Source: Acetobacteraceae bacterium
GTDB lineage: Bacteria; Pseudomonadota; Alphaproteobacteria; Acetobacterales; Acetobacteraceae
DNA length: 8,185 bases
Assembly: GCA_947478535.1 (NCBI GenBank)
Contig: CANJXD010000245.1
Span: 1 to 8,185, forward strand
Direction of reading: 5' to 3'
This document shows positions 5,331 to 8,185 of the stretch, in pieces; the stretch's first letter is position 1, and every line of letters begins with the position of its first letter. The notes below the pieces were generated by a model. It searched no databases and was not told the DNA's origin. It saw only the letters and a program-made list of their open reading frames with translations. Made by a program: the position numbers and the translations under genes.

Positions 5331-6869
5331 GTGATTTTCCGCTCGGGCAGCGTGCGCGCCGGCATGTCACGCGGCACCATCCACGCGGATGGCATCAGGG
5401 CCGCCGCCGCCCGCAATCCCGGCAAGGCCGCGCTGCTGGTGGGTGACCAGGCGATGAGCTTCGCCAGCCTTGCCAGCCGCATCAACCGCTTCGCCAACCT
5501 GGTGCATGCCGGGCTCGGCATCCCGCCGGGCCAGCGCATCGGCATCGTCGCGATGAACCGGCTGGAATACATCGAAGTGGTCTGTGGCGGCTCCTCCGCC
5601 GGGCTTGCCGTCACCACCATCGGCCCGGCGGCCTCGGGGCCGGAGATCGCCTTCATCGTCGAGGATACCGACGCCCAGGCGCTGTTCGTGGACCCGGAGC
5701 TGGAGCCGCTGGTGCGCGCCCATGCCGGCGACCGCGTGCGCCACATCATCCCCTTCGGCCCGCGCTACGAGGCGCTGCTGGCCGACGCCGCGGATGCGCC
5801 CTGCGCGGTGGCGGTGGACGAGACCGATATCTTCTGCATCCCCTACACCTCGGGCTCCACCGGCCGGCCGAAGGGCGTGCAGCTCACGCATCGTGGCCGC
5901 GTGCTGGCCGCGCTGGCGACGGCGGCGGAACATGGCTGCTATTCGCCCGACGACCGCGCCGTTGCCATCACCCCGCTGTTCCACGGCGCGGGTCTGCTGG
6001 CGACGCTGACGCCCCTGCTGTTCGGCGCCAGCGTGCGGCTGATGCAGAAATTCTCCGTCGAGGAACTGCTGCGCGCGATCGAGGATTTCGCCGCCACCAG
6101 CACCTACATGATCCCCTCCCATTTCGCGGCCATCCTCGAAATGGGCGACGGCGCGAAGCGCTACCGCATGGACTCGCTGAAGGCCGTGATGTCCGGCACC
6201 TCGCCGCTCAGCCAGGCGGTGAAGGAAAGGATGGTGGACTTCTTCGGGGAGGGCCGGCTTTACGAGCGCTACGGCTCGACCGAGGGCGGCATCGTCACTT
6301 GCCTGCGGCCACGCGACCAGCTTCGCAAGATCGACTGCGCCGGGCTGCCGATGCCGCTGACGCGCGTGCAGCCCCTGACGCCGGAGGGCGAGCCGGTACA
6401 GCCGGGCGAGGCCGGGGAGATCGCGGTCGCGTCCCCGTATCTGTTCGCGGGCTACCTCAACCTGCCGGAGGAAACGCGGCGGGTGATGCGAGGGGATTGG
6501 TACGTCACCGGCGACATCGGCCGCATCGACGAGGAAGGCTACCTCTATCTGCTGGCCCGCAAGGGCGACATGATCATCTCCGGCGGGGAGAACATCTACC
6601 CGCGGGAGCTGGAGGACATCATCGCGCGGCATGAGGCGGTGGCGGCCTGCGCCGTCGCCGGCGTGCCGCACCCCTATTGGGGCGAGGCGGTGACGGCCTT
6701 CGTGGTGCTGCGCCAGGGCATGCGGGTGGAGGCGGAGACGCTGATCGCGATGTGCCGGGAAAAGCTGTCCCGCTACAAATCGCCGAAGGAAGTGCGCTTC
6801 GTCAGCGAGTTGCCACGCAATGCCATGGGCAAGATCCTGCGTGGCCGGCTCAGTTCTGCCGATTGTTGA
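5331..6869 (+). CDS. AMP-dependent acyl-CoA synthetase/ligase
   Basis: A 512-residue class I adenylate-forming enzyme that would activate a carboxylic acid to acyl-AMP and then to its CoA thioester. Core motifs in order: phosphate-binding loop YTSGSTGRPKG (172-182), adenine-binding YGSTEGG (314-320), ribose-binding Asp in YVTGD (D395), the hinge and A8 loop ISGGENIYP (from about 416), and the catalytic lysine in PRNAMGKILRG (K501). All are intact and the length is typical. The start is taken as GTG 5331, which has AGGAG eight bases upstream; ATG 5364 (MSRGTIHADG) lacks a ribosome binding site, and an earlier in-frame TTG at 5265 lies in the candidate operator. The acid substrate (aliphatic, alicyclic or aromatic) cannot be read from sequence. 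Context with an amidohydrolase and an MmgE/PrpD protein suggests an early activation step of a carboxylate degradation route. It probably forms an operon with the next gene, 51 bases downstream. Confidence 0.95.
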   Translation: MIFRSGSVRAGMSRGTIHADGIRAAAARNPGKAALLVGDQAMSFASLASRINRFANLVHAGLGIPPGQRIGIVAMNRLEYIEVVCGGSSAGLAVTTIGPAASGPEIAFIVEDTDAQALFVDPELEPLVRAHAGDRVRHIIPFGPRYEALLADAADAPCAVAVDETDIFCIPYTSGSTGRPKGVQLTHRGRVLAALATAAEHGCYSPDDRAVAITPLFHGAGLLATLTPLLFGASVRLMQKFSVEELLRAIEDFAATSTYMIPSHFAAILEMGDGAKRYRMDSLKAVMSGTSPLSQAVKERMVDFFGEGRLYERYGSTEGGIVTCLRPRDQLRKIDCAGLPMPLTRVQPLTPEGEPVQPGEAGEIAVASPYLFAGYLNLPEETRRVMRGDWYVTGDIGRIDEEGYLYLLARKGDMIISGGENIYPRELEDIIARHEAVAACAVAGVPHPYWGEAVTAFVVLRQGMRVEAETLIAMCREKLSRYKSPKEVRFVSELPRNAMGKILRGRLSSADC

Positions 6870-6877
6870 CAGTCAAT
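6864..6877 (-). promoter_or_regulatory. Candidate GntR operator, copy 3 (ligase/PrpD junction)
   Basis: Read on the minus strand this is ATTGACTGTCAACA, matching copy 1 at 12 of 14 positions. It overlaps the ligase stop codon (TGA 6867-6869) and lies about 43 bases before the MmgE/PrpD start, so that gene may have its own regulated promoter. On the plus strand it carries TTGACA (6866-6871), with a weak -10-like GATCCT 17 bases on. Confidence 0.42.
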
Positions 6878-6920
6878 GGCGCGAGGCTGATCCTTTCGCG
6901 CCAGACCAGGGGGCGCGGCG

Positions 6921-8185
6921 ATGAGCAAGGGTATCGCGGATCCTTCGCAGCGGGATGAAGCCGGGCGGGGCGTGACGGCGCTGCTGCACTGGGCGGCGGA
7001 GGCGGCGTCGCGTGACCTGCCGACGCCGATCCGCCGGCGCGCGGCGCTGATCCTCGCCGACGATATCGGCGCCATGCTTGCCGCGACGCAGGAAGCGACG
7101 GTGCGGGACGCGCAGGACGACTTGCTGAGAAGCTCCTCGCCCACCGCGGAGGCCACGGTGCTTGCGCGCGGCGGGAAGCGGGGTGACCGCTACACGGTGG
7201 CGGCAGCGAACGGCATGGCCGCGACCTGGTGCGAACTGGATGAGGGCTTCCGCAACGCGCCCTGCCATGGCGGCGCCTATGTGCTGCCGGCGCTGCTCGC
7301 GGAGGCCGAGGCTGCGGACCTGCCGGTGGCTCGGCTGCTGGGCTGCCTGGCGCTGGGCTACGAGATCGCAGCGCGGATGGCCAAGGCCTTTCCCTTCGCG
7401 GTGATGACGGTGCATCCGCACGCCGCCTTCGTCACCATCGGCGCGGCGGCGGCGTCCGGCCTCGCGCGCGGCTGCGACGGGCCGACACTGGTGGCGGCGG
7501 TGACGGGCGCGGCGAGCATGACCTTCGCCGGGCCGTTCAACCATGCGGTGGAAGGCGTGATGGTGCGCAATGCCTGGACCTCCGCCGGCGCCTGGATCGG
7601 CATGCGCGCGGTGGACTGGGCGGCGCGCGGCATCGGCGGCATCCCGGAAGGCCCGCATGATGTCTTCACCGGCGCCTTCGGCACGGGCTGCGTGCCGTCC
7701 GCGCTGACGGAGGGGCTCGGCGAGGCCTGGGCCGTGGCGGATGGCTATCACAAGATTTTCGCCTGCTGCCAATACACGCACTCCGCCGTCGAGGCGTCGC
7801 TCAGCTTGCATGATCGGCTGCGCGCGGCGGGCATGGCGGCGGAGGCGATCGATTCCATCACGGTCGAAACCCACCCGCGCGGCCTGCTGCTGACGACGAC
7901 GACGCCGACGACGGACCTCGCCGCGCGCTTCTCCATGCCCCATGTGGCGGCGGCCACGGCCGTGCTCGGCACCGGCGGGCAGGCGGCCTTCTCCGCCGAT
8001 GCCATCACCGATTCCCGCATCGCCGCTCTGCGCGGGCGCACCAGCCTCGCCTTGCACCCCGCGATCCAGCCCTGGCCGGATGACCGTCCCGCCCGCGTCA
8101 CCTGGCAGTTGCGCGATGGGCAGTCCTGGACCGCCGATTGTGTCAGCGCCCAGGGCGGCGCGGACCGTCCTTTCGCGGAGGCGAT
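6921..8185 (+). CDS. MmgE/PrpD-family protein (partial, 3' end off window)
   Basis: At least 421 residues, still open at the window's right edge, of the MmgE/PrpD family (2-methylcitrate dehydratase and cis-aconitate decarboxylase relatives). Start at ATG 6921, with AGGGGG seven bases upstream. Family blocks: ILADDIGAMLA near the N-terminus, AANGMAATWCELDEGF, CHGGAYVLPALLAEAEA, LGYEIAARM, HPHAAF, and YHKIFACCQYTHSAVEA. By memory of cis-aconitate decarboxylase, active-site positions correspond to D107, H116, H165 or H167, and H287, which are present; the usual Lys appears as R216 in MVRN. Full members are around 450-480 residues, so a few dozen residues are probably missing. A Thr-rich run (LLLTTTTPTTD, encoded by repeated ACG codons near 7893-7913) precedes the conserved AARFSMPHVAAA. 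It follows the CoA ligase in the same direction and probably acts on a related carboxylate or CoA intermediate; the exact reaction is unknown. Confidence 0.93.
   Translation, partial: MSKGIADPSQRDEAGRGVTALLHWAAEAASRDLPTPIRRRAALILADDIGAMLAATQEATVRDAQDDLLRSSSPTAEATVLARGGKRGDRYTVAAANGMAATWCELDEGFRNAPCHGGAYVLPALLAEAEAADLPVARLLGCLALGYEIAARMAKAFPFAVMTVHPHAAFVTIGAAAASGLARGCDGPTLVAAVTGAASMTFAGPFNHAVEGVMVRNAWTSAGAWIGMRAVDWAARGIGGIPEGPHDVFTGAFGTGCVPSALTEGLGEAWAVADGYHKIFACCQYTHSAVEASLSLHDRLRAAGMAAEAIDSITVETHPRGLLLTTTTPTTDLAARFSMPHVAAATAVLGTGGQAAFSADAITDSRIAALRGRTSLALHPAIQPWPDDRPARVTWQLRDGQSWTADCVSAQGGADRPFAEA

Noticed and set aside
5367..6671. 434-codon minus-strand open frame opposite the acyl-CoA ligase
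   Set aside because: His/Arg/Gly-rich antisense shadow of a ligase whose core motifs are all intact.
7893..7913. ACG-rich codon run as a microsatellite or slippage site
   Set aside because: Only 21 bases and interrupted by CCG; the reading frame and family similarity continue normally on both sides.
6873..8057. 394-codon minus-strand open frame at the right end
   Set aside because: Antisense to the clear MmgE/PrpD protein, with no recognisable motifs.
1..8185. CRISPR arrays, tRNA or rRNA genes, toxin-antitoxin or defence systems
   Set aside because: No regularly spaced repeats, no tRNA-like cloverleaf or rRNA sequence, and no nuclease, toxin or defence-domain motifs were seen.

Overview
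The window is GC-rich (roughly 70% by eye) with strong G/C third-codon preference. It carries two Bug/TctC-type solute receptors, a GntR-FCD regulator, an amidohydrolase, an acyl-CoA ligase and an MmgE/PrpD protein. This mix suggests a soil- or water-type proteobacterium. An alphaproteobacterium of the Acetobacteraceae (Roseomonas-like) or a GC-rich Burkholderiales member would fit; that assignment is inference from gene types and composition only.

Left flank (1-1063): no intact gene. On the minus strand, in transcription order, lie a frameshifted unrecognised ORF (about 963-658), the C-terminal part of a DUF3631 protein (647 to about 144), and the 5' end of a group II intron. The intron begins at 143 and runs off the window's left edge. 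This is a degraded mobile or plasmid-type region.

1064-2994: two tandem minus-strand genes for periplasmic Bug/TctC-family binding proteins, overlapping by 4 bp (ATGA) and each with a signal peptide. 2995-3532: intergenic debris with a possible promoter for the receptor operon, a lower-GC stretch with an open minus frame, and a C-terminal relic resembling TIGR03032/DUF4915 proteins.

3533-4210: a GntR-family FCD regulator (+). It is convergent with an amidohydrolase (4284-5186, minus), and two perfect hairpins sit between them. The amidohydrolase is divergent from an acyl-CoA synthetase (5331-6869, +), which is followed by an MmgE/PrpD-family gene (6921 to beyond the right edge).

The 3533-8185 block looks like one catabolic locus. 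By inference, a carboxylic acid is captured by the Bug receptors, acted on by the amidohydrolase (hydrolysis or decarboxylation), activated to a CoA thioester by the ligase, and processed by the PrpD-like protein. The regulator is the obvious candidate controller. A 14-bp motif with the core TGACTGTYRAC occurs just upstream of the regulator gene, in the divergent ligase/amidohydrolase intergenic region, and at the ligase/PrpD junction, so it is a plausible operator.

Two proteins depart from family norms. The amidohydrolase lacks the N-terminal HxH metal motif, and the FCD domain appears to lack its metal ligands. The substrate cannot be read from the sequence.
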